Assembly (NCBI RefSeq): GCF_004340905.1
Contig: NZ_SLXD01000005.1
Coordinates: 248,001 to 312,000, forward strand
Direction of reading: 5' to 3'
Origin: Rubrivivax gelatinosus
Lineage (GTDB): Bacteria; Pseudomonadota; Gammaproteobacteria; Burkholderiales; Burkholderiaceae_C
Length of the DNA: 64,000 nucleotides
Positions within the stretch are counted from its first letter, which is position 1; each line of letters begins with the position of its first letter. Of this stretch, positions 50,499 through 62,565 are shown one piece after another. The position numbers and the translations under genes were made by a program. The notes under the pieces are model-generated. The model worked only from the letters and a program-made list of their open reading frames with translations, was not told where the DNA came from and ran no database searches.

Positions 50499-51938
50499 TC
50501 AGGCGTGGGCCGGGACCATCGGGATCGGCGCCGGGACGACCTTGCCGCTCTTGATCGTCATGACGGTGTTCCAGGCCATGATGACCATGCCGGTCAGGTA
50601 CAGCAGACCTCCGCCCAGGCGGATCACGTAGAACGGGTAGGTGGCCTTCACGCTCTCGACAAAGCTGTAGACCAGCGTGCCGTCGGGGTTGACGGCGCGC
50701 CACATCAGGCCCTGCATCACGCCGGCAATCCACATCGCAGCGATGTAGAGCACGATGCCGATGGTGGCGATCCAGAAGTGCAGCTCGATCGCCCGCGTGC
50801 TGTACATCGTCTGACGCCCGAACATGCGCGGGATGAGGTGGTACAGCGAGCCCATCGAGATCAGACCGACCCAGCCGAGCGCACCGCTGTGCACGTGGCC
50901 GACCGTCCAGTCCGTGTAGTGGGACAGCGCGTTGACGGTCTTGATCGACATCATCGGCCCCTCGAAGGTCGACATGCCATAGAACGACAGCGAGACGATC
51001 AGGAACTTCAGGATCGGGTCGTCGCGCAGCTTATGCCAGGCACCCGACAGCGTCATGATGCCGTTGATCATGCCGCCCCAGCTCGGTGCCAGCAGCACCA
51101 GCGAGAAGATCATGCCGATCGACTGGGTCCAGTCGGGCAGCGCGGTGTAGTGCAGGTGGTGCGGGCCCGCCCACATGTACGTGAAGATCAGCGCCCAGAA
51201 GTGCACGATCGACAGCCGATAGCTGTAGACCGGGCGGCCGGCCTGCTTCGGGATGTAGTAGTACATCATCCCGAGGAAACCGGCGGTGAGGAAGAAGCCC
51301 ACCGCGTTATGGCCGTACCACCATTGGACCATCGCGTCCTGAACGCCCGCGTAGACCGAGTAGCTCTTCGTCAGCGTGACCGGGATCTCGGCGCTGTTGA
51401 CGATGTGCAGCAGCGCCACGGCGATGATGAACGCGCCGAAGAACCAGTTCGCCACGTAGATGTGGCGCACGGTGCGCTTGCCGATGGTGCCGAAGAACAC
51501 GATCGCATAGGACACCCACACGACGGCGATCAGGATGTCGATCGGCCACTCGAGTTCGGCGTACTCCTTGCCGGAGGTGAAACCGAGCGGCAGCGAGATC
51601 GCCGCCAGCAGGATCACCACCTGCCAGCCCCAGAACGTGAACATCGCCAGCTTGGGCAGAAACAGCGAAGCCTGGCAGGTTCGCTGAACGACGTGGTAGG
51701 ACGTGGCGAACAGCGCCGAGCCGCCGAAAGCGAAGATGACGGCATTGGTGTGCAGCGGGCGGAGACGGCCGTAGCTGATGTAGGGAATGCCGAAGTTGAG
51801 GTCCGGCCACGCCAGCTGGGCGGCGATGATCACCCCCACCAGCATGCCGACGATCCCCCACAGCACCGCCACCACGGAGAAGTACCTCACCGGGGTGTCG
51901 TAGTACACCGGGGTCGCCGGTGACGATTCATGAGCCAT
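50499..51938 (-). CDS. ccoN: Cytochrome c oxidase cbb3 subunit I
   Basis: Catalytic heme-copper subunit that reduces oxygen to water and pumps protons. 479 residues with about 12 transmembrane helices; GAGGAGAAG lies 6 nt before the ATG at 51938. Heme and copper ligands appear in [16 protein letters not shown] [20 protein letters not shown] (His), [20 protein letters not shown] (His-Tyr), [17 protein letters not shown] (two copper His), and [20 protein letters not shown] box 74 bp upstream of the ATG, within ccoS, should switch it on at low oxygen. Confidence 0.97.
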   Translation of the reverse strand: MAHESSPATPVYYDTPVRYFSVVAVLWGIVGMLVGVIIAAQLAWPDLNFGIPYISYGRLRPLHTNAVIFAFGGSALFATSYHVVQRTCQASLFLPKLAMFTFWGWQVVILLAAISLPLGFTSGKEYAELEWPIDILIAVVWVSYAIVFFGTIGKRTVRHIYVANWFFGAFIIAVALLHIVNSAEIPVTLTKSYSVYAGVQDAMVQWWYGHNAVGFFLTAGFLGMMYYYIPKQAGRPVYSYRLSIVHFWALIFTYMWAGPHHLHYTALPDWTQSIGMIFSLVLLAPSWGGMINGIMTLSGAWHKLRDDPILKFLIVSLSFYGMSTFEGPMMSIKTVNALSHYTDWTVGHVHSGALGWVGLISMGSLYHLIPRMFGRQTMYSTRAIELHFWIATIGIVLYIAAMWIAGVMQGLMWRAVNPDGTLVYSFVESVKATYPFYVIRLGGGLLYLTGMVIMAWNTVMTIKSGKVVPAPIPMVPAHA

Positions 51939-52164
51939 ACGGCTTCTCCTCGCGTCGTTCAGGAAGCAAAGTTGACGATTGTTCGGGCTTGATCTGGGAT
52001 AGGGCTTGATGGCTGTCAACCACACCATCGTCGTCCCGGAGAATACGCTCGCCCTCGTGTTCGAGATCCTCGAACTGGCCACGGTGCAAGGCCCAGCCGA
52101 AGACGCCGAGGATGATCAGCACCAGCACCGCCGACAGCGGGATGAGCAGGTACAGGATGTCCAT
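51928..52164 (-). CDS. ccoS: Cbb3-type oxidase assembly protein CcoS
   Basis: 78 residues from [20 protein letters not shown], a single transmembrane helix, followed by [20 protein letters not shown], the CcoS signature (QFEDLExxxxxIL), and a polar tail. CcoS is needed for cofactor insertion into CcoN. Its 3' end overlaps the ccoN start by 11 bp, and an FNR box lies inside its coding sequence. It starts 10 bp after ccoI. Confidence 0.93.
   Translation of the reverse strand: MDILYLLIPLSAVLVLIILGVFGWALHRGQFEDLEHEGERILRDDDGVVDSHQALSQIKPEQSSTLLPERREEKPYGS
52006..52019. promoter_or_regulatory. FNR box upstream of ccoN, inside ccoS
   Basis: TTGAT-GGCT-GTCAA, 9 of 10 matches to TTGAT-N4-ATCAA. Its centre is about 74 bp before the ccoN ATG, so a start site near 33 nt before ccoN would put it at -41.5, the class II activation position. 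This would give ccoNOQP extra low-oxygen transcription separate from ccoI-ccoS. Confidence 0.75.
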
Positions 52165-52174
52165 TCGACGTCTC

Positions 52175-54409
52175 TCAGCGCCCCGCACGCAGCGCGTTGA
52201 GCACCACGAAGAGCGAACTTCCCGCCATGCCCAAGCCCGCGGCCCATGGCGGCAGCCAGCCGATCAAGGCCAGCGGGATGCAGGCGGCGTTGTAGGCCGC
52301 TGCCCAGATCATGTTCTGCCGCACGATGCGCATCGCCCGCGCGGCCGTGCGCCGCGCCGCGACGATGTCCAGCGGCCTGTTCGACACCAGCACCGCGTCG
52401 GCCTGCGCACGGGCGACGAGCGCGCCCTGCCCCATCGCCAGGGAGACGTCGGCGCGCGCCAGCACCGGCGCGTCGTTGACGCCGTCGCCAACCATCGTGA
52501 CGCGTTCGCCGGCGTGCTGCGCGGCGGCCACGGCCGCCAGCTTGTCTTCCGGACGCGCGCCGCCGACGAAGGAATCGAGGCCGAGGCGTCCTGCGAGTCG
52601 TGCCGCACGTGCGGGCGCATCACCGGACAGCAGCGTCACGCGCACGCCATCGGCCCGCAACTCACGCAGCGCTTCCTCGGCGCCGGCGCGCAGGAACTCG
52701 TCGAATCCGAAGCCAGCGACAGGCCGACCGGCACGCGACAACCACACCTGGACGTCCTCGCGTTCGGCGGCACCGGCAAATACGGCACCGCCCAGCCGCC
52801 ACTCGACACCGTCCTCGTCGCTGGCACGCAAACCTGCGCCGGCGACTTCGTCGACGGACGACCAGGCGCGGCCCGAGGCAGGAAGCGACGCCGCCAGCGC
52901 CTGCGACAGCGGGTGCCGCGACCAGGCCGCGAGCGACGCCGCATGCCCTAGAGCGTCGACACCCTCGTCGAAGACGAGCGTCGTGGCAAGCACGGGCCGG
53001 TCCTCGGTGAGAGTGCCCGTCTTGTCGATGAAAAGGTGGCCCGTGCGCGCCAGATCCTCGAGAGCATCCAGGCGCTGAACGAGCACGCCGCGGCGGGCCA
53101 GCCCCGCAGCCGCGGCGATCATCGTCGCGGGCGCTGCCAGCGACAGTGCGCAAGGGCATGTCACGATCAGGACCGACACCGCGACCCAGATCGCCCGGGA
53201 TGGGTCGACGACACTCCAGACCGCCGCGGAGCCGGCGGCCAGCACCAGAACCGCCCAAAGAAATGGAACAGCCCAGCGATCGGCCACGCGCGCCAGCGCC
53301 GGACGCTGCGACATCGCGTCGCGCATCATCGAGACGATCGCCTCGTAACGCGTGTCGGCACCGGCACGCTCGACCCGCATCGTCACCGGAGCGCCGAGAT
53401 TGACGCTGGCCGCCACCACGGCTGCACCACAGGGTTTCTCGACGGCGACCGACTCGCCGGTGAGCAGCGACTCGTCGGCCTGCGTCGAGCCGTCGACCAG
53501 CACACCATCGGCCGGGAAGGCCTGCCCCAGGGCGACACGCACGTGGTCGCCCGCCACCAGGCGTTGCACGCTGACCTCGGTGACGCTGCCGTCGGCGCCC
53601 AGCCGCTGAGCAGTCTCGGGCAGGCGCGCGAGCGCACCTTCGAGCACGCCCGCAGCACGGTGCCGAGCCCGCAGTTCGAGATAGCGGCCGGCCAGCAGGA
53701 AACTGACGAACATCGTCAGCGAGTCGAAGTAGACCTCGTGGCCGAACACGCCAGCGGGATCGAAGGTCGCCCCGGTGCTCGCGACGAAGGTCACGGCCAC
53801 CCCGATGCACACCGGCACGTCCATGCCGATGCGCCCCGTCCGCAACCCGCGCCAGGCACCCCTGAAAAAAGGACCGGCCGAGAACAGCACGACCGGGATG
53901 GACAGGACCCAGCAGCCCCAGTTGAGCAGCTGGCGCATTTCCATCGACAGCTCGCCCGGGCCGGCGACGTAGCTCGGCGTGGCGAACATCATGACCTGCA
54001 TCGCGCAGAAGCTGGCGACGAACAGGCGCCACAGCGCGGCCCGATGTTCGGCACGGCGCATCTCGCGCGCCGGGGCCGCCGCGTCCGGCACGGCGTCGTA
54101 GCCCGCGCGACGGATCGCGTCGATCAGTTCGGACGGCTTCGTCCGGGCAGGATCCCAGCGCACCGTGGCACGCTGCGCGGCGGCGCTGACACGCGCCTCG
54201 CGCACACCGTCGACCGCGCCGAGCGCGTTCTCCAGGATGCCGGTGCAGGCCGCGCAGTACATGCCGGAGATCTGCAGCGCCGACTCGCCAAGCCGCACGC
54301 CGTCGCCTTCCTGGACCCAGCGGGTGAAGCGCGCGAGCTCCAAGGGGTCGTCGACAGCGGCCAATGAAGGTGCCGCTTGCTGGAGGGGGGCGATGCCGGA
54401 GAGACTCAT
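52175..54409 (-). CDS. ccoI: Copper-translocating P-type ATPase for cbb3 oxidase (CcoI/FixI)
   Basis: Exports copper for cbb3 assembly. 744 residues from MSLSGIAPLQQ (the frame opens 23 codons earlier). A heavy-metal-associated domain with MYCAACTG is near residue 50; eight predicted transmembrane helices follow, with the metal-binding CPC in VLIVTCPCALSLAAPATM (about 418), the phosphorylation Asp in FIDKTGTLTED (about 460), and the ATP-domain motif VGDGVNDAPVLARADVSLAM (about 638). An S-G-A-x-P-type actuator loop (LLTGESVAVEKP) is present. It heads the oxidase cluster; ccoS follows after 10 bp. Confidence 0.95.
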   Translation of the reverse strand: MSLSGIAPLQQAAPSLAAVDDPLELARFTRWVQEGDGVRLGESALQISGMYCAACTGILENALGAVDGVREARVSAAAQRATVRWDPARTKPSELIDAIRRAGYDAVPDAAAPAREMRRAEHRAALWRLFVASFCAMQVMMFATPSYVAGPGELSMEMRQLLNWGCWVLSIPVVLFSAGPFFRGAWRGLRTGRIGMDVPVCIGVAVTFVASTGATFDPAGVFGHEVYFDSLTMFVSFLLAGRYLELRARHRAAGVLEGALARLPETAQRLGADGSVTEVSVQRLVAGDHVRVALGQAFPADGVLVDGSTQADESLLTGESVAVEKPCGAAVVAASVNLGAPVTMRVERAGADTRYEAIVSMMRDAMSQRPALARVADRWAVPFLWAVLVLAAGSAAVWSVVDPSRAIWVAVSVLIVTCPCALSLAAPATMIAAAAGLARRGVLVQRLDALEDLARTGHLFIDKTGTLTEDRPVLATTLVFDEGVDALGHAASLAAWSRHPLSQALAASLPASGRAWSSVDEVAGAGLRASDEDGVEWRLGGAVFAGAAEREDVQVWLSRAGRPVAGFGFDEFLRAGAEEALRELRADGVRVTLLSGDAPARAARLAGRLGLDSFVGGARPEDKLAAVAAAQHAGERVTMVGDGVNDAPVLARADVSLAMGQGALVARAQADAVLVSNRPLDIVAARRTAARAMRIVRQNMIWAAAYNAACIPLALIGWLPPWAAGLGMAGSSLFVVLNALRAGR

Positions 54410-54476
54410 GGAAGCTGAAGAACGGGCGCGATGCGCATCACCGCCTGGATATGTAGTTTCGCTTCCTGCCTCGAAC

Positions 54477-54953
54477 ATGACGACCTATATCAAAGTTTAT
54501 AGCTATACGCGTTTGACCGGAGTACTTGCGCTCCTTGTCTCTTTTGCGCTACCCACAGCCCGCGCTCAGGGGGTGCCACAGCCCAGGTTGCCGACCGTTG
54601 CCCTGACAGCGGGCATGTACGTGATCCAGGCCGAGGTCGCACAGACACCCGAACAGCAAGCCACCGGGATGATGTTCAGGCGCGAGATGGGCGAGAACGA
54701 AGGCATGCTGTTCTTCAACCGCGAGGCAGGCGTGCGCTGCTTCTGGATGCGCAACACCTTGCTGCCGCTGTCGATCGCCTTCGTCGCCGACGACGGCACG
54801 GTCGTCAACACCGCCGAGATGCGGCCCCAAAGCGACGAATCGCACTGTTCTGCCAAGCCCGTGCGCTTCGCTCTTGAGATGCGTCAGGGCTGGTTCGCCA
54901 AACGTGGCATTGGAGCCGGCTTCAAGCTCCGCGGTGTGCCTTTTGGCAACTGA
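54477..54953 (+). CDS. DUF192 family periplasmic protein
   Basis: 158 residues; N-terminal signal peptide (TGVLALLVSFALPTARAQ). The DUF192 core is IQAEVAQTPEQQATGMMFRR, EGMLFFNREAGVRCFWMRNT, LLPLSIAFVADDGTVVNTAE, ending GFKLRGVPFGN. The FWMRNTxxPLxIxFxxxDG block is the family hallmark. The function of DUF192 proteins is not established. It is divergent from ccoI (67 bp apart) and converges with sodB across a strong terminator. Confidence 0.88.
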   Translation: MTTYIKVYSYTRLTGVLALLVSFALPTARAQGVPQPRLPTVALTAGMYVIQAEVAQTPEQQATGMMFRREMGENEGMLFFNREAGVRCFWMRNTLLPLSIAFVADDGTVVNTAEMRPQSDESHCSAKPVRFALEMRQGWFAKRGIGAGFKLRGVPFGN

Positions 54954-54974
54954 GCCGCACTGATTTACTCAAAC

Positions 54975-55011
54975 AAAAAACCGACCGAGCCGGTTGGGCT
55001 TGCGGTCGGTT
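54975..55011. terminator. Bidirectional terminator between the DUF192 gene and sodB
   Basis: AACCGACC (54979-54986) and GGTCGGTT (55004-55011) form an 8-bp stem. On the minus strand the hairpin is followed by TTTTTTG, so it ends sodB well; on the plus strand it follows the DUF192 stop by 25 bp, with a weaker tail. Confidence 0.85.
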
Positions 55012-55047
55012 CTCAAGAACGCCCGATCAGGGCGTGATCACGCGCGA

Positions 55048-55632
55048 TCAGGCTGCGTAGTTCGCCTCGGCAAACGACCAGTTCACGAGCTTGTCGAGGA
55101 AGGTCTCGACGAACTTCGGGCGCAGGTTGCGGTAGTCGATGTAGTAGGCATGCTCCCAGACGTCGACCGTCAGCAGCGGCGTGTCGCCGGTGGTCAGCGG
55201 CGTGCCGGCAGCCCCCATGTTGACGATGTCGAGCGAGCCGTCGGCCTTCTTGACCAGCCAGGTCCAGCCCGACCCGAAGTTGCCGACCGCCGACTTCACG
55301 AAGGCTTCCTTGAAGGCCGCGTAGGAACCCCACTTCGTGGCGATCGCCGCAGCCAGCGCACCGGACGGCTCGCCACCACCCTCGGGCTTCATGCAGCTCC
55401 AGAAGAAGGTGTGGTTCCAGATCTGAGCGGCATTGTTGTAGATGCCGCCGGACGACTTGCGCACCACCTCCTCGAGCTCGAGACCTTCGAACTCCGTGCC
55501 CTTCTGGAGGTTGTTGAGATTCACGACGTACGCGTTGTGGTGCTTGCCATGGTGGTACTCCAGCGTCTCGCGGCTGTAGTGCGGCGCAAGGGCGTCGAGG
55601 GCGTACGGCAGGGGAGGCAGCGTGCGTTCCAT
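55048..55632 (-). CDS. sodB: Iron/manganese superoxide dismutase
   Basis: Disproportionates superoxide in the cytosol. 194 residues, normal for SodB. Metal ligands and signatures: [19 protein letters not shown] (His), [15 protein letters not shown] (His), [20 protein letters not shown] (Asp and His). The Gln/His at the active-site position in [13 protein letters not shown] suggest iron-type. A ribosome site (AGGAACG, 6 nt) precedes the ATG at 55632. Upstream in the same frame xseA runs in without a stop codon, so the protein may also be made as a fusion. Candidate promoter -10 TACAAT is at 55668-55673. Confidence 0.95.
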   Translation of the reverse strand: MERTLPPLPYALDALAPHYSRETLEYHHGKHHNAYVVNLNNLQKGTEFEGLELEEVVRKSSGGIYNNAAQIWNHTFFWSCMKPEGGGEPSGALAAAIATKWGSYAAFKEAFVKSAVGNFGSGWTWLVKKADGSLDIVNMGAAGTPLTTGDTPLLTVDVWEHAYYIDYRNLRPKFVETFLDKLVNWSFAEANYAA

Positions 55633-57000
55633 GGAATCGTTCCTGTGGGTGGATGAAAGTTGAGAAGGATTGTAGGCATCGCCCAGGTTTGATGCAGGCC
55701 CCTTCCGCCCGACCCCGAAGACGCGTATGGATGCCGCCCCATCGGCCCATACCGCGCGCAGGTCATCGCCCGGGCGCAGGCCCGCGGCCTGCAGAACCGG
55801 CCGGCCCGCAGGCGTCTCGATCCAGGCATAGCCGCGCTGCAGCACGCGCGCGGGATCCAGGGCCGCGAGGCGCTGACCCCCGAGCTCGAGCCCCGAACGC
55901 AGGCGTTCCAGCCGAGAAGACATCGCGGCACGCAGGCGCAGCCCCAGGGCCATCGAACGCTGGGCGCGTTGCGATAGCTGCGGCGCGAGCGCCTGCTGAA
56001 GGCGCAGCTCCAACGCCGCCAGCCGCTGGCGCTGCTGCGCCGTCCCGGCCGCCGGCCGCCCGAGGCGCAGCGCCGCGGTGTCCAGGCGCTGGGCATGACG
56101 GTCGAGCTGGCGCCGCAACGCGCGCCGCAGCGCATTCGCACGCGAGTCCAGCGCCTCCAGCAGGTCGGTGCGCGCCGGCGCCGCCAGCTCGGCCGCGGCG
56201 GTGGGCGTCGGCGCCCGCAGGTCGGCCGCCAGGTCGGCCAGCGTGACGTCGGTCTCGTGACCGACGCCGCAGACGACCGGGATCGGCGAGGCGGCGACCG
56301 CACGCACGACACGTTCGTCGTTGAAGGCCCACAGGTCTTCCAGCGAACCGCCGCCGCGCACCAGCAGCAGCGTCTGGGCCTCGGCGCGCTCCGCGGCCGT
56401 GCGCAGCGCCGCGGCGATCGCTGCCGGCGCCTCGCCGCCTTGCACCGGCGTCGGGTAGACGACGACCTGCACCTGGGGCGCGCGCCGCGCGAGTGCCGTC
56501 AGCACGTCGCGAAGTGCCGCCGCGCCCGCAGAGGTGACGACGCCGACCACCTGCGGGTGCGGAGCGATGGGCCGCTTGCGCGCAGCGTCGAACAGCCCCG
56601 CGGCCTCCAGCCTGGCCTTCAGCCGCAGGAACTCCTCGTACAAGGTGCCGGCACCCAGGCGCTGCAGCGACTCGACGACCAGTTGCAGCTCACCACGCGC
56701 GTCGTACACGCCGAGCCGGCCGCGCAACTCGACCTGCAGGCCGTCGCGCGGCACGAAGTCCATCAGCGCCGCGGCACGGCGGAACATCGCGCACCGCAGG
56801 AGCGCCGGCTGTCCGTCGTGATCCTTCAGGGAGAAATAGCAGTGGCCGCTGGCGGCACGCGTGAAACCCGAGATTTCGCCGCGCACGGCGACCGCACCGA
56901 AACGTGCGGCGAGCGCATCTCCGGTGGCCAGCAGCAGCGCCGCGACACTCCAGGCCTGGCGCGGCAACGCCACACCGGATGCGGCATCAAGCCCCGCCAT
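55048..57000 (-). CDS. xseA: Exodeoxyribonuclease VII large subunit, reading frame open into sodB
   Basis: Large subunit of the single-strand-specific exonuclease VII. Starts at [20 protein letters not shown] (ATG 57000, GGAGG 4 nt upstream). The OB-fold domain (about 20-100: [37 protein letters not shown]) is followed by the nuclease domain ([60 protein letters not shown]). It normally ends near residue 445, but here no stop occurs before the sodB ATG at 55632; the frame continues for 195 sodB codons, giving a potential 650-residue fusion. The family length excludes the tail being native to XseA. Confidence 0.9.
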   Translation of the reverse strand: MAGLDAASGVALPRQAWSVAALLLATGDALAARFGAVAVRGEISGFTRAASGHCYFSLKDHDGQPALLRCAMFRRAAALMDFVPRDGLQVELRGRLGVYDARGELQLVVESLQRLGAGTLYEEFLRLKARLEAAGLFDAARKRPIAPHPQVVGVVTSAGAAALRDVLTALARRAPQVQVVVYPTPVQGGEAPAAIAAALRTAAERAEAQTLLLVRGGGSLEDLWAFNDERVVRAVAASPIPVVCGVGHETDVTLADLAADLRAPTPTAAAELAAPARTDLLEALDSRANALRRALRRQLDRHAQRLDTAALRLGRPAAGTAQQRQRLAALELRLQQALAPQLSQRAQRSMALGLRLRAAMSSRLERLRSGLELGGQRLAALDPARVLQRGYAWIETPAGRPVLQAAGLRPGDDLRAVWADGAASIRVFGVGRKGPASNLGDAYNPSQLSSTHRNDSMERTLPPLPYALDALAPHYSRETLEYHHGKHHNAYVVNLNNLQKGTEFEGLELEEVVRKSSGGIYNNAAQIWNHTFFWSCMKPEGGGEPSGALAAAIATKWGSYAAFKEAFVKSAVGNFGSGWTWLVKKADGSLDIVNMGAAGTPLTTGDTPLLTVDVWEHAYYIDYRNLRPKFVETFLDKLVNWSFAEANYAA

Positions 57001-57322
57001 CCGACCCTCCGGCACCGTGGAACTCCACAGATCGCGGCCTCCGGCCCAGCGTGCGCGTATACCACGTCAGGCGCCGGGATCGATCTCGCAAGTGCTTGAT
57101 TTTCAAGAAGAAAAGTTTGCTGAAAATTCGAGCAATCCAGGCCCGGGCCAATCCTGGCGCGGGTTTGGCGCGACTGTCGGCGCCTTCTCCACAAAGTTAT
57201 CCACAAATGCCGTGGATACGTGAAAGGCGGCCCTGGCCTTGCGTCAGGAGGCCGGCTCACGGCGCCCCTTGGGACATAATCCGCCGGCCGCGGCGGGCCT
57301 GCCGCACACCTCGAAGATCCCC
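57001..57322. other. Divergent gap between xseA and exbB
   Basis: About 320 bases. The part near xseA is AT-richer (57090-57140: CTTGATTTTCAAG palindrome at 57095-57107 and A/T runs) and probably holds its promoter. The rest leads to exbB and may hold its promoter. No gene seen; the frame starting at 57239 joins exbB but lacks family features before 57323. Confidence 0.4.
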
Positions 57323-57952
57323 TTGCTGTCGATCATACAAGCGGCCGGTTGGCCGATCTGGCCCCTGATCCTGTGCTCGGTCGTGGCGCTGGCGCTGATC
57401 CTGGAGCGGCTTTATCACCTGCGTGCGCCGCTGATCGCGCCGCCGACGCTGCTCGACGAAGTCATCGGCGTGTCGCGCAACAGCCTGCCCGCACCCGACG
57501 TCGTCACCAAGCTGGCTGAAAACTCGCTGCTCGGCGGCGTGCTGGCCGCCGGCCTGCAGGCGGTGGCGGCCGATGCCCGCATCACCGAGCCGGCGCTGCG
57601 CCAGGCGATGGAGAACGCCGGCCGCACCGCGGTGCACACGACCGAGCGCTATCTGAACACGCTGGGCACGATCGCCGCCGCCGCGCCGCTGCTGGGCCTG
57701 TTCGGCACCGTCGTCGGCATGATCGAGATCTTCGGGTCTCAGGCGCCCACCGGCGCGTCCAACCCGCAGATGCTGGCCCACGGCATCTCGGTGGCGCTCT
57801 ACAACACCGCCTTCGGCTTGATCATCGCGATCCCCTCGCTGATGTTCTACCGCTACTTCCGCGGCCGCGTCGACGCCTTCCAGCTGACGATGGAGCTCGC
57901 CGCCGAGCGCCTGGTGCCGCACCTGATGCGCTTCGTCGTGCGCGCGGCCTGA
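57323..57952 (+). CDS. exbB: ExbB/TolQ-family proton channel
   Basis: 209 residues if the TTG at 57323 is used, giving MLSIIQAAGWPIWPLILCSV, the usual ExbB start; GAAG lies 6-9 nt upstream, and no ATG with family sequence is available. Three transmembrane helices are visible: WPIWPLILCSVVALALILER; LNTLGTIAAAAPLLGLFGTV and VGMIEIFGS; HGISVALYNTAFGLIIAIPS. It uses the proton gradient to energise TonB-dependent transport or envelope work. exbD follows after 16 bp. Confidence 0.9.
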   Translation: MLSIIQAAGWPIWPLILCSVVALALILERLYHLRAPLIAPPTLLDEVIGVSRNSLPAPDVVTKLAENSLLGGVLAAGLQAVAADARITEPALRQAMENAGRTAVHTTERYLNTLGTIAAAAPLLGLFGTVVGMIEIFGSQAPTGASNPQMLAHGISVALYNTAFGLIIAIPSLMFYRYFRGRVDAFQLTMELAAERLVPHLMRFVVRAA

Positions 57953-57968
57953 GCGACGGCAGATCCCG

Positions 57969-58391
57969 ATGCGCTTCAGCCGCCGCCGCCCCGAGGAACC
58001 GGAGATCAACCTGATCCCGTTCATCGACGTGCTGCTCGTCGTGCTCATCTTCCTGATGCTGTCGACGACCTACTCGCGTTTCACCGAGCTGCAGATCAAC
58101 CTGCCGGCCGCCGACGCCGAGAAGCTGCGCGAGCGCCCGGCCGAGATCGTCGTCGCCGTCGCCGCCGACGGCCGCTACGCCATCGACCGCAAGCCGGTCG
58201 ATGGCCGTGACGTCGACCAGCTCGTCGCCGCCCTGACCGACGCTGCCAAAGGTCGCCAGGACGTGGTCGTGATCATCTCCGCCGACGCCACGGCCGCACA
58301 CCAGTCGGTGATCAACGTGCTCGACGCGGCGCGCCGCGCCGGGCTCGCGCGCCTGACCTTCGCTTCGCAGACGCCGAACGGCGCGCGCTGA
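57969..58391 (+). CDS. exbD: ExbD/TolR-family biopolymer transport protein
   Basis: 140 residues. The N-terminal membrane helix [20 protein letters not shown] contains the conserved Asp (proton path), preceded by [12 protein letters not shown] periplasmic domain follows (about 45-140). It forms the energising complex with ExbB and presumably a TonB encoded elsewhere. Its TGA and the lpxK ATG share bases (stop 58389-58391, start 58391), so exbB, exbD, lpxK, trm112 and kdsB make one operon. Confidence 0.93.
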   Translation: MRFSRRRPEEPEINLIPFIDVLLVVLIFLMLSTTYSRFTELQINLPAADAEKLRERPAEIVVAVAADGRYAIDRKPVDGRDVDQLVAALTDAAKGRQDVVVIISADATAAHQSVINVLDAARRAGLARLTFASQTPNGAR

Positions 58392-59410
58392 TGTCGCTCG
58401 CCGCGCGGCTCGAGGCGCTGCTGCTGCGCCACTGGTGGCAGCCGCGGCGCACGGCGCTGGCCGCGACGCTGGCGCCCCTCGAGTCGCTCTACGCCGGCCT
58501 GTCGCGCCGCGCCGCGGACGTCGAACCGCGGCGTGCGCCGGTTCCGGTGGTCGTCGTCGGCAACCTGATCGTCGGTGGCGCCGGCAAGACGCCGACCGTC
58601 ATCGCGCTCGTCCGGGCGCTGCAGGCCGCCGGCTACACGCCGGGCGTGATCTCGCGCGGCTTCGGCCGCGACGGCGACGGCGTGTGCCCGGTCGAGCCCG
58701 ACGCGTCGCCGGCCGAGGTCGGCGACGAGCCGCTGCTGATCCGCCGCCGCACCGCGGTGCCGGTCTGGGTCGGCCGCGACCGCCTTGCCGCCGCCCGCGC
58801 CCTGTGCGCCGCCCACCCGGAGGTCGACGTGCTCGTCTCCGACGACGGCCTGCAGCACCGCCGCCTGGCGCGCGACGCCGAGATCGTCGTCTTCGACGAT
58901 CGCGGCGTCGGCAACGGCCGGCTGCTGCCGGCGGGCCCGCTGCGCGAGCCGCTGCCGGCGCAGCTCGCGCCCGGCCGCTTCGTGCTCTACAACGCGCCGG
59001 CACCGACGACGGCGCTGCCCGGCGCCTGCGCGCTGCGCACGCTGGGCCCGGCCGTGGCGCTGGAGGACTGGGCCGCCGGCCGCCCGACCGACGGCGTCGC
59101 GCTCGAGACGCTGCACGGCCGGCCGTTCCTGGCACTCGCGGGCATCGCTTCGCCCGAGCGCTTCTTCACGATGCTGGAGGCCGCCGGGCTGGAAGTCGAC
59201 CGCCTGCCGCTGCCCGACCACCACGACTTCGCCACCCTGCCCTGGCCCGCCGGCACGCCGCAGGTGCTGGTCACGGAGAAGGACGCCGTCAAGCTTGCCG
59301 GCCGTGCGCTGGGCGGGACGCGCGTCTGGGTCGTCGGGCTAGACTTCACGCTTCCCGATTCACTCGTTCAGGACGTGCTGCGCCTTCTGGCGCCGCCGCG
59401 AACCCGATGA
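58391..59410 (+). CDS. lpxK: Tetraacyldisaccharide 4'-kinase
   Basis: Phosphorylates the lipid A precursor at position 4'. 339 residues. N-terminal membrane-associated part, then the P-loop [20 protein letters not shown] ([11 protein letters not shown]), [33 protein letters not shown] (catalytic Asp region), and [15 protein letters not shown]. It ends at an ATGA overlap with the Trm112-like gene. It acts on the inner face of the inner membrane. Confidence 0.96.
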   Translation: MSLAARLEALLLRHWWQPRRTALAATLAPLESLYAGLSRRAADVEPRRAPVPVVVVGNLIVGGAGKTPTVIALVRALQAAGYTPGVISRGFGRDGDGVCPVEPDASPAEVGDEPLLIRRRTAVPVWVGRDRLAAARALCAAHPEVDVLVSDDGLQHRRLARDAEIVVFDDRGVGNGRLLPAGPLREPLPAQLAPGRFVLYNAPAPTTALPGACALRTLGPAVALEDWAAGRPTDGVALETLHGRPFLALAGIASPERFFTMLEAAGLEVDRLPLPDHHDFATLPWPAGTPQVLVTEKDAVKLAGRALGGTRVWVVGLDFTLPDSLVQDVLRLLAPPRTR

Positions 59411-59600
59411 CGCTCGACCACCGTCTGATCGAACTGCTCGTCTGCCCCGTCTGCAAGGGCCCGCTGGAACTGTCGCGCGACGATCTGCAGCGGCCGACCG
59501 ATCTCGTCTGCAACGCCGACCGCCTCGCCTTTCCGATCCGCGACGGCATCCCGGTGATGCTGGAGACCGAGGCCCGCAGCCTGGACCTGCCGCCGGCACC

Positions 59601-59604
<4 letters not shown>
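59407..59604 (+). CDS. Trm112/YcaR-like small zinc protein
   Basis: 65 residues starting at an ATGA overlap with lpx[18 protein letters not shown] has Cxx[21 protein letters not shown] is the family end, with Cys replaced so that only three Cys remain. In betaproteobacteria this protein always sits between lpxK and kdsB. The family is a Trm112-like zinc ribbon that acts as a partner for methyltransferases in other groups; its job here is not established. Confidence 0.9.
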
Positions 59605-61119
<1,515 letters not shown>

Positions 61120-61174
61120 TCGCCCCGGCCCTTTCTTTCCCCCGCACGCCCGTCAGAGGCGAAGGAGACAACGG

Positions 61175-61933
<759 letters not shown>

Positions 61934-61960
61934 CGTGGCGGCCCGAGGGGCCGCCGTCTC

Positions 61961-62443
61961 TCACTGGATGCGCCGCACCTTGAGCACCTGGGCCACGCCC
62001 TCGATCTCCATCAGGTAGTTGCCGACGACACCGCGGCGGATGCGGACCTTCGGGTCCTGCAGCGCATACGCGGCCCGGCTGCCGTCGGTGACTTCCCAGA
62101 GCTGCCCGTTGGCCAGACGCCAGCGGGTCTTGGGCTCCCAGCCGTCGAAACGGCCGGGAATGGAGCTTTCCACGGCTTCGGCCACCGTGGGCCTGTCCCG
62201 CCTGGGCAGCCCGAAGTCGGCCGGCGCCGCGCCGGTGGCGGGCCGGGCGGCCGGCGTCGCGGCCGCCGCCGGCGCCGGACCTGCTTGCGCTGCGGCAGCC
62301 GGCGCGAGCGGGATGGCGTCATAGCATGCCAGCCGCGCGGCGCCGTCGGTCAACGCACGGCAACGCGACAATGCATCGTCCTGCGCCAGCGCCGAGAAGG
62401 CGGCGGGAGCGAGCAAGGTGGTGAGCACAATGGATCTGATCAT
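61961..62443 (-). CDS. Small exported hypothetical protein
   Basis: 160 residues from MIRSIVLTTLLAPAAFSALA, a signal peptide cleaved after ALA. The mature part begins QDDALSRCRALTDGAARLAC, a two-Cys motif (CRALxDxxxRLxCYD) found at the start of many small periplasmic proteins, then an Ala/Pro spacer and a beta-rich domain WEPKTRWRLANGQLWEVTDG, VRIRRGVVGNYLMEIEGVAQ. The frame's upstream extension is ignored. Function unknown; the beta domain may bind envelope components. It is divergent from the methyltransferase gene. Confidence 0.75.
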   Translation of the reverse strand: MIRSIVLTTLLAPAAFSALAQDDALSRCRALTDGAARLACYDAIPLAPAAAAQAGPAPAAAATPAARPATGAAPADFGLPRRDRPTVAEAVESSIPGRFDGWEPKTRWRLANGQLWEVTDGSRAAYALQDPKVRIRRGVVGNYLMEIEGVAQVLKVRRIQ

Positions 62444-62565
62444 CGTTGGGGGCAGTTGCATCCAGGGGACCGCTGACGTCGGTCGGCGAGTCCGCATGCT
62501 ATCGCGGCAGCGGTGGCGGCGGACGGGCTCCCGCTGCGCTGGATGACATGCAGGAACGCACGCAT

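Noticed and set aside
57095..57107. CTTGATTTTCAAG as an FNR box
   Set aside because: The half-sites are only two or three bases apart, while FNR needs TTGAT-N4-ATCAA.
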